A stretch of 64,000 nucleotides of DNA from Vibrio brasiliensis LMG 20546. GTDB taxonomy: Bacteria; Pseudomonadota; Gammaproteobacteria; Enterobacterales; Vibrionaceae. Under the pieces are notes generated by a model, which was not told the origin of the DNA, did no database searches, and was given only the letters and a program-made list of their open reading frames with translations. The stretch is taken from NCBI RefSeq assembly GCF_000189255.1, contig NZ_AEVS01000051.1:1-64000 (forward strand), written 5' to 3'. Shown here piece by piece: positions 1 to 8,619 of this stretch. The first letter of the stretch is position 1, and every line of letters starts with the position of its first letter. The translations under genes were made by a program, and so were the position numbers.

Positions 1-31
1 CTGAATAGCAGTCGATACAAAGGTGTTTTCT

Positions 32-1018
32 CTAACCTTTGACCAATAAGAAAGTCAGTAAAGTTGCGCCAAACAGTACCAGCATGTCTTTAGCAAAGCC
101 TGTTAACGCCAGCATGCCCGAGACATTCATCATGACAATGATCATTGGCAGGTGGGCGACATACAGCGGCAGCACATACTTGGATTGATCAGTTAGCCAC
201 AATCCTTTACCGACTTCAGGTTTAGCCAGTAACCACATAAAGCAACCTGTGCCCCAAATAAACGTACCAAACAGATAGTCATTGGCGTTAAAAGCCTGAT
301 CAACGTGAGTGAGCTGCCAGGCTTCAACGAAGTGCAGTACCATGCCCGCCCCTGCGAGCATGAGTGCCTGTTTCGCTGTGATAGACAGTTGGCGCTGACG
401 AATCATAAAACCAATCGCGAAGAGCAAGGTGCTAAAGAACGGACCATTGCGCGTGAAGAATGGTGTTGGCAGCTCGGTAATAGCCTGATAACTGCCAGCC
501 AGAACCCCGTAAAGGTAAAGTATCGCGCCGATAGGAATAAACAGTGCCAGCTTGTCGAGTTTAGCCAGCAATGCCGCGATGGCTGCTGCGCAGATGAGCG
601 CTGGAATAAACCACAGATGAACGAGCCCGCCTTCAAGCAGCGAGTTAAGCGGAGTTTGTGCCAGAAAGCCCCAGTAACCCTGACGTTCAGCCAGATAACC
701 AGACTTCATTACGGTTGCTAAGTTAAATGGCATCAGCAAACTGATCACACTCCAAACGATAAAGACACGAAGCAGAGGAGAAACATAGCGCTGTAATGTT
801 TCCCCCGGCTTTACGACCAATTTGGGTTGGATCAGGTAACCGGATATGAGGAAAAACAGCGGGACCGCAAAGCGAGTTGCCTGATTAAAAATGTAGCCGA
901 ACCAAGGCGTCTCATCGATCTGCCAATAGGTCAAAAACATCTGACAATGCATGGCTGCGATCGCCAAAATAGCGATCACGCGTCCAAGCTCAATACTTTG
1001 AATTTTCTTACTTACCAT
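32..1018 (-). CDS. Acyltransferase family 3 membrane protein
   Basis: A 328-residue, very hydrophobic protein with about ten predicted membrane segments. It opens with the typical acyltransferase-3 start (IELGRVIAILAIAAMHC) followed by FAVPLFFLISGYLI, the pattern seen in OafA/WecH-like O-acyltransferases that modify surface glycans. The family moves acyl groups from the cytoplasm to sugars of the cell envelope; the substrate here cannot be told. No glycan locus lies beside it in the window. The start is an ATG with a weak ribosome site, and length is close to family norm. Function beyond family level is inference. Confidence 0.85.
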   Translation of the reverse strand: MVSKKIQSIELGRVIAILAIAAMHCQMFLTYWQIDETPWFGYIFNQATRFAVPLFFLISGYLIQPKLVVKPGETLQRYVSPLLRVFIVWSVISLLMPFNLATVMKSGYLAERQGYWGFLAQTPLNSLLEGGLVHLWFIPALICAAAIAALLAKLDKLALFIPIGAILYLYGVLAGSYQAITELPTPFFTRNGPFFSTLLFAIGFMIRQRQLSITAKQALMLAGAGMVLHFVEAWQLTHVDQAFNANDYLFGTFIWGTGCFMWLLAKPEVGKGLWLTDQSKYVLPLYVAHLPMIIVMMNVSGMLALTGFAKDMLVLFGATLLTFLLVKG

Positions 1019-1314
1019 AACGACAAAATTTAGCTAAAAGTAGCCAACATATATCAGTAAACCCCTTTAAAAGGGCGAATCTAAATCAAGTTGTTGTACT
1101 GTAACAGGCGATTGGAGGTGGGATTTGCGAGATGGCTCAATAAGTGAGAGTTGGGGTGGTCAGCTCTGCTCCAAGGGGAGGTAAAGCGCACCTGATGGCT
1201 ACTGTATGTGGATTGGCTGTTTATGGTTAGAATGTCTTATGGTACAAACAATGAAATTATAGATATTTGCGGCTTTGCCACAGTCGTTCTCCATTTAAAA
1301 CAAAAAGATTTACT
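1019..1314. other. Intergenic region, no gene seen
   Basis: About 300 bases between the divergent acyltransferase and the small hypothetical protein. It is expected to hold both promoters. I see no clear hairpin, operator or RNA gene; short reading frames here lack ribosome sites. Confidence 0.4.
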
Positions 1315-1560
1315 ATGAATTTTGATATCAATGCACTGAAACACCACCAACTGGTCGAAGATGGTCAACTAGAGGGATGTTACATTCACCAGCCAGCACC
1401 GGGCAGCCAACAAGATGATCAAGCGGTTTTGGCAGAGCGCCAAGCGCTGGAAAAAATGGGCTATAAGGTGGTACAGGTTAAAGCTAAAGGCGGTACAACA
1501 ACATTTGCAGAGGCTATGCAAAAGCTTGCCAAACAGACAGGTCACCTACCGAAAGAATAA
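1315..1560 (+). CDS. Small hypothetical protein (81 aa)
   Basis: An acidic-to-neutral 81-residue cytosolic protein starting MNFDINALKHHQLVEDG and ending HLPKE. The reading frame is open further upstream, but the ATG at 1315 gives a compact protein start. No signal peptide, membrane segment or catalytic motif is visible. The middle part (residues about 40-75) looks like an alpha/beta fold with a predicted helix rich in Ala, Gln and Lys. I do not recognise the family. It stands alone, 220 bases before the carbonic anhydrase gene, and no function can be assigned. Confidence 0.6.
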   Translation: MNFDINALKHHQLVEDGQLEGCYIHQPAPGSQQDDQAVLAERQALEKMGYKVVQVKAKGGTTTFAEAMQKLAKQTGHLPKE

Positions 1561-1782
1561 GCCAATTGGTGCCAGGGGTAATGTGTCGGTATCATTCGCC
1601 TTTGACTGACTAGCAAACTTAGCGAAACCCAATGCATCTGCTGCTTTGTTTGCAACCCCGTACAATTAATTGGAATCGACTACTCACTCTCACAAAAGCT
1701 CACACTTTTTCTACGCACACAGAAACCTAACACCTATATATTCATTTGTTTTCATAATAATCGAAAAGGTGTAAATCTGCAT

Positions 1783-2631
1783 ATGAATAAGATGTTACTT
1801 TTGTCTTCTGTACTTGTGATCGCTCCGCAAGCCGCTATTGCCTCAAACGGTCATGATGTTGCCGACAGTGTTATTGCACAACAACGCGCAATGCTGGCCG
1901 AAAACACTCAAGGGAAAGGATTTGGCCCTCAGTCTCCACGAGATATCGACAACCTGACTGGCAACAATACCCGTTACTTTGGTCAAGCACCCGAATACAC
2001 ACAAATGAACCTGTGCAATATTCACTTTCACAAAAATGCTGAGCATAAGGGCGGTGAATTTAACGTCTACGCAGGTAATGGTGATGGCAAAGGCTACAAT
2101 ACTGGCTATGTCTATAACGGTAAGTTGAGTGACGCTGAGCTTAAGCCGTTTAAAGGCACGGTCGGAGCGAAAGGCCATGGTCAACTAGAGCCGGGTGATA
2201 CTATTGAGCTTCACTACGTTCATTCAACGGCTCAGGTTAAGCCAGGACCGACGCTCGGCTCTTGTTTGAGTGAATCAATTACTAATCCGCAATTACGCGT
2301 AGAAACGCAGGTGTTTGTGGTTGTTAACGATAAAAAGGCACTAAACTTCGTCGATCTGACTAAATTTGAGGTGAAAAATGGTGTTTATCAAGCGCTAAAT
2401 ATCCCGACAAACACTGGCAAGCCGATTCAATATGCCGGCTCAACCACTGGCCCTGGCTACAATGAAAAAGCGTCACCACTGCAAGTGACCTGGAGCGTGC
2501 GACCAAAAGTGGCGAAAGTAGACATCGCCTCAGTCGCACAATGGCTAGGAGACAATGCGTTTGATGAAGACCATGCTCATGGTGTTCGCAACCTTGTGAC
2601 TAACCCGGATTTGTTATCTTCGGGTCATTAA
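1783..2631 (+). CDS. Delta-class carbonic anhydrase, exported
   Basis: A 282-residue protein with a signal peptide (MNKMLLLSSVLVIAPQAAIA, cleavage near residue 20), so it acts in the periplasm or outside the cell. The core carries CNIHFHKNAEHKGGEF (residues about 78-93) and, later, ELHYVHSTAQ. The His-x-His pair plus the later His match the zinc-ligand layout of delta-class carbonic anhydrases, known first from diatoms and also found in marine bacteria. Several Cys could form disulfides after export. The likely role is CO2/bicarbonate interconversion at the cell surface. It is a single gene with its own terminator. Class assignment is from family knowledge; activity is inference. Confidence 0.8.
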   Translation: MNKMLLLSSVLVIAPQAAIASNGHDVADSVIAQQRAMLAENTQGKGFGPQSPRDIDNLTGNNTRYFGQAPEYTQMNLCNIHFHKNAEHKGGEFNVYAGNGDGKGYNTGYVYNGKLSDAELKPFKGTVGAKGHGQLEPGDTIELHYVHSTAQVKPGPTLGSCLSESITNPQLRVETQVFVVVNDKKALNFVDLTKFEVKNGVYQALNIPTNTGKPIQYAGSTTGPGYNEKASPLQVTWSVRPKVAKVDIASVAQWLGDNAFDEDHAHGVRNLVTNPDLLSSGH

Positions 2632-2654
2632 GCTAGCCAGAGATTGAAACCAAG

Positions 2655-2679
2655 CGGATGCCAATGCATCCGTTTTTTT
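2655..2679 (+). terminator. Rho-independent terminator after carbonic anhydrase
   Basis: Seven-base-pair stem CGGATGC / GCATCCG with loop CAAT, followed directly by a run of seven T. It lies 24 bases after the carbonic anhydrase stop codon. Confidence 0.85.
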
Positions 2680-2718
2680 ATGTCTGATGGCAGAGAATGT
2701 TGACGTTTCACAGCCAGA

Positions 2719-2748
2719 TTATGGTGTGTGTCCCTTTAAGGCTTTAAC
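2719..2748 (+). repeat. Right half of dispersed GTGTGTCC repeat
   Basis: TTATGGTGTGTGTCCCTTTA followed by GGCTTTAAC matches the right ends of the repeats at 7619-7649 and 16954-16976. The GGACAGAC left half is absent here, so this is a solo or decayed copy. Confidence 0.6.
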
Positions 2749-2820
2749 GAAACTTAGTGAGTACTCGTTCGTATCAAACCATAGCTCCAGCTGTGAGAAA
2801 ACTCACTCATTTCTTATCTA

Positions 2821-3216
2821 CTACTCCTTATCAAAGCTATCGACAACAATTGCTCCCATTGACGCTGGCATAGAAATAATGATGACTCGTTTGAGCGCAA
2901 CCAGCGGCTCTGAAAACAGCGGAAGCTTATTGATGCAAAATAGAACCAGCATAACTACTAAAGTTGTGATGAAATAGGCGACAACGATACGCAATACGAA
3001 AACAAATTTACGATTAGCGATATTACGTTGAAAGACACTTTCAAAAGTGTATAAGGTGAGAAAAACCAGCGACAACAAGAACAACATGAATAGGTTTTGT
3101 AACGGCAATGTTTCTCCCAGACGCCAAGCCTCTTCTGAAAAAGAGATGGGGACCGCGAGCGCAAACGCCCCAACAAATATCTGACTAGCGTCTTCGAAGT
3201 TAAAGCTGTATTTCAC
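2821..3216 (-). CDS. DUF2391 (TIGR02587-like) membrane protein
   Basis: A 131-residue integral membrane protein with four predicted helices. The first part, IFVGAFALAVPISFSEEAWRLG, matches the opening pattern of the DUF2391/TIGR02587 family, whose function is unknown. The frame is open for another 35 codons upstream, but a GTG at 3216 preceded by GGGAG at good spacing is the better start; the longer version adds a charged, non-conserved leader. It is a single minus-strand gene converging on the carbonic anhydrase. No function can be assigned beyond a small inner-membrane protein. Confidence 0.65.
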   Translation of the reverse strand: MKYSFNFEDASQIFVGAFALAVPISFSEEAWRLGETLPLQNLFMLFLLSLVFLTLYTFESVFQRNIANRKFVFVLRIVVAYFITTLVVMLVLFCINKLPLFSEPLVALKRVIIISMPASMGAIVVDSFDKE

Positions 3217-3420
3217 AATAGTCTCCCGGCTTTTTCGAGGCTGAGGACGACAGGTCAATGAAGCTGACCTTTTGAGTAAGTATGAGGTTAAGTCTAGCTT
3301 CAATACTAAATAAAGGCTCACTAAGTAAGAAGGAGCGGCACTTTCAAGTTAGAAAGGCCGCAGATTAGATCAGACTTTTTCATTCACATTAGACTTTGTG
3401 AAAAAGTAACTAGTTAACGA

Positions 3421-4845
3421 TCAAATCGCCACACTGCGTACTTGAGTTTGCTGATCAAAAAACACCTCATGCAATGCGCAAATGGAAGGTTGATACTCAT
3501 CGTCATCTACAACAAACTGAACATTCACATTTCTTACGGAAGAATGAACGGCGATAGGTGTGATATTTTTCTCCATAAGCGCCAATACACCTTTCGCAAG
3601 CGCTTGGTTGGTATCAAATTGCGACCCAATCGCCGATAGCAGTGCAACCATTCGACCTTTAATTTTAGCGTTGGGAAACCTTTTCTCCGTTTTGTACAGT
3701 ACCTGATTTAATGCTTCACTGCTGCCAGTGAGATAGTAGGTCATGGAGTTCGCATTCATCTCCTTGCCCACCAGTTTCACTCGCGTATCGGTGATGATTT
3801 GCATAAGTTCGTAACTGACGTTGTCAACGCAACCGACCATAGTTTGGTCGAACAGATGTAGAGCAAACACTTTCTCTTTGCCCGCAATAATCTCTACTCT
3901 ATCCATTGTTGGGCGAAAAGCGCCCGAGATCAGTGTCCCTGGATGCTGAGGTTCAAAAGTGTTTTTGATCTGAAGCTCAATACCACTTTCACGCAGACCT
4001 GCCGCTGCATTGGGGTGAATCGCTTCCATACCCAGATTGGCAAGTTGATCCGCGACGTCATAGTTTGTTTCACCCAGAGGCCTCACCCTTGCAGAACCAA
4101 CAACACGTGGATCGGCGGAGCTTAGGTGGTACTCTTTATGAATGATGGCCAAATCAGCTTTGGTTATTGATGCAATTCGACTAAACGTCATCTCGCTATA
4201 GCCACGATCATAAGTCGACATAAGCCCTTCTTCACAAGAGGCGTAGCCCGTCACGATAGGTAACTCTTGGCTTACATCTATGCCGGAAAACGCATCAGCA
4301 ATGCAATCATCCAGGCTCTTTGGTATCTGTGTATCCCAACCTGACAGATCAACAAGCGTTGCATTGACACCGCAGTTTTTGAGCTTCAATGCCGTATTAT
4401 AGGCACTGTGTACTTCACCAATAGAAGCAAGAAATTCTCTGACTTGTGGGAGATAGTGGCGAAGTGAAAACTGCCCATATTGACAAGTTTCCAGTATGTT
4501 TGAGATGCATAATTTCGCTTCAGCAATTCGTGAGCGAATAAACTTATCTGCGCGAAGACGGTTCATGGGATCGGCAAAGATATTCTCGTTCACAAGAAGC
4601 ATTCTTTGCTCTAAGTAATCCAGCGCTTGCTTCCAACGTTCATCTCGTTGTGCCACCAGTTGATACACACCTGGCTTACCTGTTTTTTTACACTCTAATA
4701 AGGCATCGGTGATCCCGCCGTAAGCGGATACCACAAATACCCGGTTATACGTTTGCTCATCGCTGTCTTTGATCAAAATATTATCTAGAACAGCATCGAA
4801 TGCTGTCATTGAAGTACCGCCGATTTTCTCTACGGTATAAGTCAT
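3421..4845 (-). CDS. ask: Ectoine-type aspartate kinase
   Basis: A 474-residue aspartokinase that phosphorylates L-aspartate, the first step toward aspartate semialdehyde and thus ectoine. KIGGTSM at residues 7-13 is the kinase nucleotide-binding start, and the C-terminal third (from about residue 320) reads as paired ACT regulatory domains. The sequence resembles the ectoine-specialised Ask branch, which in other bacteria is less feedback-inhibited. It is the last gene of ectABC-ask, 72 bases after ectC across a small hairpin. Placement at the end of the operon supports a dedicated precursor supply under osmotic stress. Function is firm; relaxed feedback is inference from the family. Confidence 0.93.
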   Translation of the reverse strand: MTYTVEKIGGTSMTAFDAVLDNILIKDSDEQTYNRVFVVSAYGGITDALLECKKTGKPGVYQLVAQRDERWKQALDYLEQRMLLVNENIFADPMNRLRADKFIRSRIAEAKLCISNILETCQYGQFSLRHYLPQVREFLASIGEVHSAYNTALKLKNCGVNATLVDLSGWDTQIPKSLDDCIADAFSGIDVSQELPIVTGYASCEEGLMSTYDRGYSEMTFSRIASITKADLAIIHKEYHLSSADPRVVGSARVRPLGETNYDVADQLANLGMEAIHPNAAAGLRESGIELQIKNTFEPQHPGTLISGAFRPTMDRVEIIAGKEKVFALHLFDQTMVGCVDNVSYELMQIITDTRVKLVGKEMNANSMTYYLTGSSEALNQVLYKTEKRFPNAKIKGRMVALLSAIGSQFDTNQALAKGVLALMEKNITPIAVHSSVRNVNVQFVVDDDEYQPSICALHEVFFDQQTQVRSVAI

Positions 4846-4882
4846 GATAGGTCCTTGTGGTTGATAGTATTTAGAGAGTGTT

Positions 4883-4905
4883 GCCAGGCCTACTAGTGGC
4901 CCGGC
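4883..4905 (-). other. Intercistronic hairpin between ectC and ask
   Basis: GCCAGGCC and GGCCCGGC form an eight-base stem with one G-T pair around the loop TACTAGT. No T-run follows on the minus strand, so it is more likely an attenuating or mRNA-stabilising stem than a true terminator. Confidence 0.4.
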
Positions 4906-4917
4906 TTATGCGAGTAG

Positions 4918-5304
4918 CTATTCAATCAGTGGGTAGACACCATTTTCGTCATGAGTCTCTTTTCCCGTGATTGGCGGATTAAACACGCACGCCATGACCA
5001 TTTCTTTACCCTGGTAAGCGCGAAGGTAATGTTCATCATGCTTATCTAAAATGTATAGCGTTCCCGGTTTAATTGGGTAGGTCTTGCCACCAACCACTTC
5101 GATTTCACCTTCACCACTCATACAGTAGACCGACTCCAAATGGTTCTGATAATGGATATGCGTCTCTGTATTCTCAAAAATAGTGGTGATGTGAAATGAA
5201 AAGCCCATGTTGTCATCTTTAAGCAACATACGGACACTTTCCCAAGTTTCTGACGCGACTCTGCGTTCGCTATCGCGGCATTCTTCTAATGTACGAACAA
5301 TCAT
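4918..5304 (-). CDS. ectC: L-ectoine synthase
   Basis: A 128-residue cupin that closes N-gamma-acetyl-L-2,4-diaminobutyrate to ectoine, the last step of synthesis, in the cytosol. [17 protein letters not shown] is the typical EctC start, and the single cupin barrel shows [19 protein letters not shown] and later [10 protein letters not shown] with the expected metal and substrate residues. Length matches the family exactly. It follows ectB by 12 bases and precedes ask by 72, in one minus-strand operon. No ectD hydroxylase is present in the window, so the product is probably ectoine rather than hydroxyectoine. Confidence 0.97.
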   Translation of the reverse strand: MIVRTLEECRDSERRVASETWESVRMLLKDDNMGFSFHITTIFENTETHIHYQNHLESVYCMSGEGEIEVVGGKTYPIKPGTLYILDKHDEHYLRAYQGKEMVMACVFNPPITGKETHDENGVYPLIE

Positions 5305-5316
5305 TGATTTCCCTTA

Positions 5317-6585
5317 TTACGATGCTTTTTTGAATTGCTGTTGGATGACGACTTCAACCGCGTTTTGGAAGATTTCTAAGCCTTGTTTCAACTCTGATTC
5401 GGTAATGGTCAGTGGCGCAAAAAATTTGATGACTTCATCATCCGGCCCAGCCGTTTCTATCACTAAGCCATGCTCAAAACATGTTTTTGCTATCTCACTT
5501 GCTAACTGCCCAGTACAACACTCGATGCCGATCATCATTCCACGTCCTTTTTGCTTCACAAACAAACCAGAATGGCGGTTTAAAGTAGAGGTGATCACCT
5601 CGGCAACTAAGGCAGAACAATTGGCGATATGTTGTTCGAAAGGTTTGCTGTCAGCCCAGTACATTTCGAGCGCTTTGGTGGCGGTTACAAAGGCGTGATT
5701 GTTACCACGAAAGGTTCCGTTGTGTTCACCGGGACTCCAAACATCCAGTTCAGGTTTCATCAGTACAACGGCCATTGGCAGACCATAGCCACCAATAGAC
5801 TTGGATAAAGTCACCATGTCAGGCTCTATTCCTGATGGTTCAAAGCTGAAAAAGGTGCCCGTTCGACCGCACCCTGCCTGGATGTCATCCACAATCAGCA
5901 AGATGTCGTTTTGTTTGCACAGGCTGCTAAGGCGTTGCAACCACTTATCTGAGGCGACATTAAGCCCACCTTCACCTTGCACCGTCTCGACAAGCACTGC
6001 AGCAGGTTTGTCCAGACCCGAGGAGTGGTCGTTGAGCATGGTTTCAAACAGTGTGAGACCATCGATGTCAGCATAACCTTCGAAAGGCAGCCGTGTGATG
6101 TTGTTTAGATTGACCCCTGCGCCCTGACGATGGTGCTGATTGCCTGTGGCAGCCAAGGCGCCAGCCGTACAACCATGAAAACCATTGGTAAACGCAACCA
6201 CTGAACTGCGTCCTTTCACCTTTCTGGCTAACTTTAATGCTGCTTCAACTGCGTTGGTTCCAGTTGGTCCAGTGAACTGAACTTTGTAGTCGAGCCCTCT
6301 TGGACCAAGAACATAACTTTGCAAGGCTTTGAGGAATTCTCCTTTTGCGCTTGAGTGCATATCGAGCCCGTGAGTAATACCGTCAGCCTCAATGTAATCG
6401 AGCAATGCTTGCTTAAATATTGGGTTATTGTGGCCATAATTGAGCGAGCCAGCCCCAGCAAGAAAGTCTAGGTACTTTTTTCCTGACTCGGTTTCGAGCC
6501 AGCAACCTTTTGCTTTGGTAAAAACAACAGGGAAGCTGTTACAGTAAGATCGTACTTGTGATTCTTTCTTGTCAAAAATATCCAT
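5317..6585 (-). CDS. ectB: Diaminobutyrate--2-oxoglutarate aminotransferase
   Basis: A 422-residue class III PLP aminotransferase converting aspartate semialdehyde plus glutamate to L-2,4-diaminobutyrate, the first committed ectoine step. MDIFDKKESQVRSYCNSFP is the conserved EctB start. The cofactor region shows FTGPTGTNAVEAALKLAR, FHGCTAGALAATGN and the PLP-lysine motif TLSKSIGGYGLP. Length is the family norm. It starts 11 bases after ectA ends and stops 12 bases before ectC starts, so the three are co-transcribed and probably translated in a fixed ratio. Confidence 0.97.
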   Translation of the reverse strand: MDIFDKKESQVRSYCNSFPVVFTKAKGCWLETESGKKYLDFLAGAGSLNYGHNNPIFKQALLDYIEADGITHGLDMHSSAKGEFLKALQSYVLGPRGLDYKVQFTGPTGTNAVEAALKLARKVKGRSSVVAFTNGFHGCTAGALAATGNQHHRQGAGVNLNNITRLPFEGYADIDGLTLFETMLNDHSSGLDKPAAVLVETVQGEGGLNVASDKWLQRLSSLCKQNDILLIVDDIQAGCGRTGTFFSFEPSGIEPDMVTLSKSIGGYGLPMAVVLMKPELDVWSPGEHNGTFRGNNHAFVTATKALEMYWADSKPFEQHIANCSALVAEVITSTLNRHSGLFVKQKGRGMMIGIECCTGQLASEIAKTCFEHGLVIETAGPDDEVIKFFAPLTITESELKQGLEIFQNAVEVVIQQQFKKAS

Positions 6586-6596
6586 GATTAGACCGT

Positions 6597-7163
6597 TTAT
6601 CTATCTTCGTGATTGATTGTATTGAGTGGGATTCGATACAAATACTCCGTATCGTGTTTACCCTTGAAATGTGTCTTTTGATCGAGAAAAGTCGAAACGC
6701 TGCCTTGATTGCCATTCTGAGCATCAATCTTTTTGAACAATGCCCAGGATGCCCCGTTATCACGAGTGATCGTCGTTTCAATAGCCTTCACCTCCTGCAA
6801 AGCCTCTTTTGAAAGAAGCGCTCTGAGCATTTGATACGCAAGCCCCTTACCACGATGTTTTGGAGAAACCGCGACCTGCCATACGAAGAGAGTATTTGGT
6901 TCTTCCGGTTTTAGATAACCAGAAACAAAACCGGACACTTCACTCTCATGACGAGCGATCAGGCACGTTTTACGGAAGTGGGTTGATTGCAGGAAATTGC
7001 AATAGGAGGAATTAGTATCAAGAGGTGGGCATTCGGCAATGAGATTAAAGATGTCATCACCGTCATCCGCGCTAGGCTCACTAAACGAACCTAAATTTCC
7101 GGTCTCTTCTCCGATCTCTGGAAAAGCTACCCAAGGTGCTGAAACGATCATAGGAATGTGCAT
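6597..7163 (-). CDS. ectA: L-2,4-diaminobutyrate acetyltransferase
   Basis: A 188-residue GNAT enzyme that acetylates diaminobutyrate with acetyl-CoA. The acetyl-CoA loop is visible as VAVSPKHRGKGLAYQML (residues about 98-114), and PPLDTNSSYCNFLQSTHF is the substrate-side motif typical of EctA. It is the first gene of the operon. ATG 7163 has only a weak ribosome site; an in-frame ATG four codons later is possible. Regulation probably acts in the 570-base region upstream, which holds a CRP-like site 90 bases away and two copies of an operator-like palindrome. Confidence 0.96.
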   Translation of the reverse strand: MHIPMIVSAPWVAFPEIGEETGNLGSFSEPSADDGDDIFNLIAECPPLDTNSSYCNFLQSTHFRKTCLIARHESEVSGFVSGYLKPEEPNTLFVWQVAVSPKHRGKGLAYQMLRALLSKEALQEVKAIETTITRDNGASWALFKKIDAQNGNQGSVSTFLDQKTHFKGKHDTEYLYRIPLNTINHEDR

Positions 7164-7252
7164 TTACTTTGTGCTCTAAACAAATTTCACATTCATTATC
7201 ACGCAAGATAGGTCCCCAATAGCAAGTGATAGCCCCTTTTACGCCATTTGTT

Positions 7253-7268
7253 TGTGATTCAGATCACG
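7253..7268. promoter_or_regulatory. CRP-like binding site upstream of ectA
   Basis: TGTGATTCAGATCACG fits the CRP consensus TGTGA-N6-TCACA at nine of ten core positions. It is centred about 97 bases upstream of the ectA start codon, a position compatible with activation or repression of the ect promoter. The match is seen; regulation is inference. Confidence 0.55.
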
Positions 7269-7301
7269 AAATTTCTCATATTAATGTTTTGAGTGCTAAT
7301 A

Positions 7302-7319
7302 TTTAGAGTTAAAACTAAA
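7302..7319. promoter_or_regulatory. Operator-like palindrome, copy 1
   Basis: TTTAGAGTTAAAACTAAA is an imperfect palindrome (AGTT / AACT arms, TTTAG / CTAAA outer arms). The same 17-mer occurs in opposite orientation at 7484-7500 with only the two central bases changed. Conserved arms with a variable centre suggest a dimeric regulator operator; the protein is unknown. Confidence 0.45.
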
Positions 7320-7483
7320 GGTTTACTCAATAAGATTGTTGGTGAAAATTTATAGCAGACGTAGTCTTCACGCTTTAGTCCTTAGAAACAATACATGAGC
7401 TTATGTTTTATTGACTTAACTTTAGTTTTTGAGTGGTTGTTAGCGGTGGGTTTGATTGGGGGCTATGATTGTTGTCACTAAAT

Positions 7484-7500
7484 TTTAGTTAGAACTCTAA
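7484..7500. promoter_or_regulatory. Operator-like palindrome, copy 2 (inverted)
   Basis: TTTAGTTAGAACTCTAA is the reverse complement of copy 1 at 7303-7319 with two central differences. It lies about 180 bases further from ectA, between ectA and the HTH regulator gene. Confidence 0.45.
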
Positions 7501-7551
7501 TTAATGTCAGCAGCGTGCGTCGATGCTTGTACTGTGTTGGTAATGAATTAC

Positions 7552-7649
7552 AAGGGACAGACGCCACTACGTTGTTTATTGTCTGTGAGCTGAACAAGTG
7601 ACTTACTTTTTTACGAAGGTTAAGGTGTGTGTCCCTTTAATGCTTTAAT
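7552..7649. repeat. Dispersed inverted-repeat element (REP/MITE-like), full copy
   Basis: The left end AAGGGACAGACGCCACTACG and the right end GGTTAAGGTGTGTGTCCCTT are imperfect reverse complements that enclose about 55 bases. The left end also shares GGACAGAC-CCA-TA-GTTGTTT with the copy at 16892-16976. No open reading frame lies inside. It is probably a non-autonomous or REP-type element in the intergenic region between ectA and the HTH gene. Confidence 0.65.
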
Positions 7650-7734
7650 CTGGTCTGGCTATTTGTAAATATGATTACTTAGGTACTCGTTATCGGTTTC
7701 CGCTTAAAGTTAAGTGGTGAATCAAGGAGAGATA

Positions 7735-8499
7735 ATGTCAGAGTGTAAGCAGGTCATTCAGACGCTGAAGAAACAGTTAAAGTCACATGGTGTGAATTAT
7801 CAGGATGTCGCAAAAGCGCTGGATTTGAGTGAAGGCTCAGTGAAGCGCCTTTTCTCAAACGGTGGCAGCATGAGCCTGGATCGTTTGTCTGCGGTGTGTA
7901 ATCTAATTGGTCTCGAAATGACGGCACTGTTTAAACTTGCTCAAGAAGAGAGTCAGAACCTTTCTGCACTGACTTGGGAGCAGGAAAAACAGTTAGTGGC
8001 TGATAAGGCGTTACTGCTGGTCGCCGTTTGTATCACTAACGGTTATCGGTTTGAACAGATCCTGGCCCAGTATAATCTCGATGAGCCTCAACTCATTCAA
8101 AAACTGGCGCATCTTGATCGCATTAAGGTGATTGAATTGATGCCGGGTAATCGCATCAAACTCAAGGTCTCCCCGTCGTTTTCCTGGATTGCAGGAGGGC
8201 CCATCCAGCAGTTCTTCCAACAACAGGTAATACAAACCTTCTTCCACACGCACTTTTCTAAAGATGACGAGAAACTGGTGATGTCGACCGGGCTAATGTC
8301 TTTACCTGCCAACTACAAGTTCCAACAGCGCATTCAGCGTCTGGTGAAAGAATTCTATGAATCGTGTAACAGCGACAGCGATTTACCTATGGAAGAGCGA
8401 CATGGTACCTCGATGGTGGTTGCCATGCGTCGCTGGACCTTCCCGCTGTTTGATGAGTTTGAAAAAGGGGACGACACAGCTAAAAGTCGCGCCGGATAA
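7735..8499 (+). CDS. HTH (XRE/Cro-type) transcriptional regulator
   Basis: A 254-residue protein with an N-terminal helix-turn-helix: NYQDVAKALDLSEGSVKRLFSNGGSMSLDRLSAVCNLIG (about residues 21-60) fits the Cro/C1 pattern. The remaining 180 residues are a helical domain I do not recognise, perhaps for ligand sensing or dimerisation. ATG 7735, preceded by GGAGA, is chosen over a GTG seven codons upstream. It is divergent from ectA and is followed after 120 bases by the VIT/VWA protein gene in the same direction. It could regulate either neighbour or neither. Confidence 0.8.
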   Translation: MSECKQVIQTLKKQLKSHGVNYQDVAKALDLSEGSVKRLFSNGGSMSLDRLSAVCNLIGLEMTALFKLAQEESQNLSALTWEQEKQLVADKALLLVAVCITNGYRFEQILAQYNLDEPQLIQKLAHLDRIKVIELMPGNRIKLKVSPSFSWIAGGPIQQFFQQQVIQTFFHTHFSKDDEKLVMSTGLMSLPANYKFQQRIQRLVKEFYESCNSDSDLPMEERHGTSMVVAMRRWTFPLFDEFEKGDDTAKSRAG

Positions 8500-8619
8500 T
8501 ACCTGCAGTATTACTATTTGCCACTTTGCCCGATGCGCTTTGTCACTTTACTGCCTTAGTGCAACCTACTGAGCAACAGGAGAAAGATTCTCTGATGACA
8601 GAAGGTAAAGGAGGCAGTA

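Noticed and set aside
305-721. 138-codon plus-strand open frame
   Set aside because: It lies wholly antisense to the acyltransferase gene and its translation has no domain character.
2687-2977. 96-codon plus-strand open frame after the carbonic anhydrase
   Set aside because: It overlaps the DUF2391 gene antisense and begins inside the dispersed repeat; no ribosome site.
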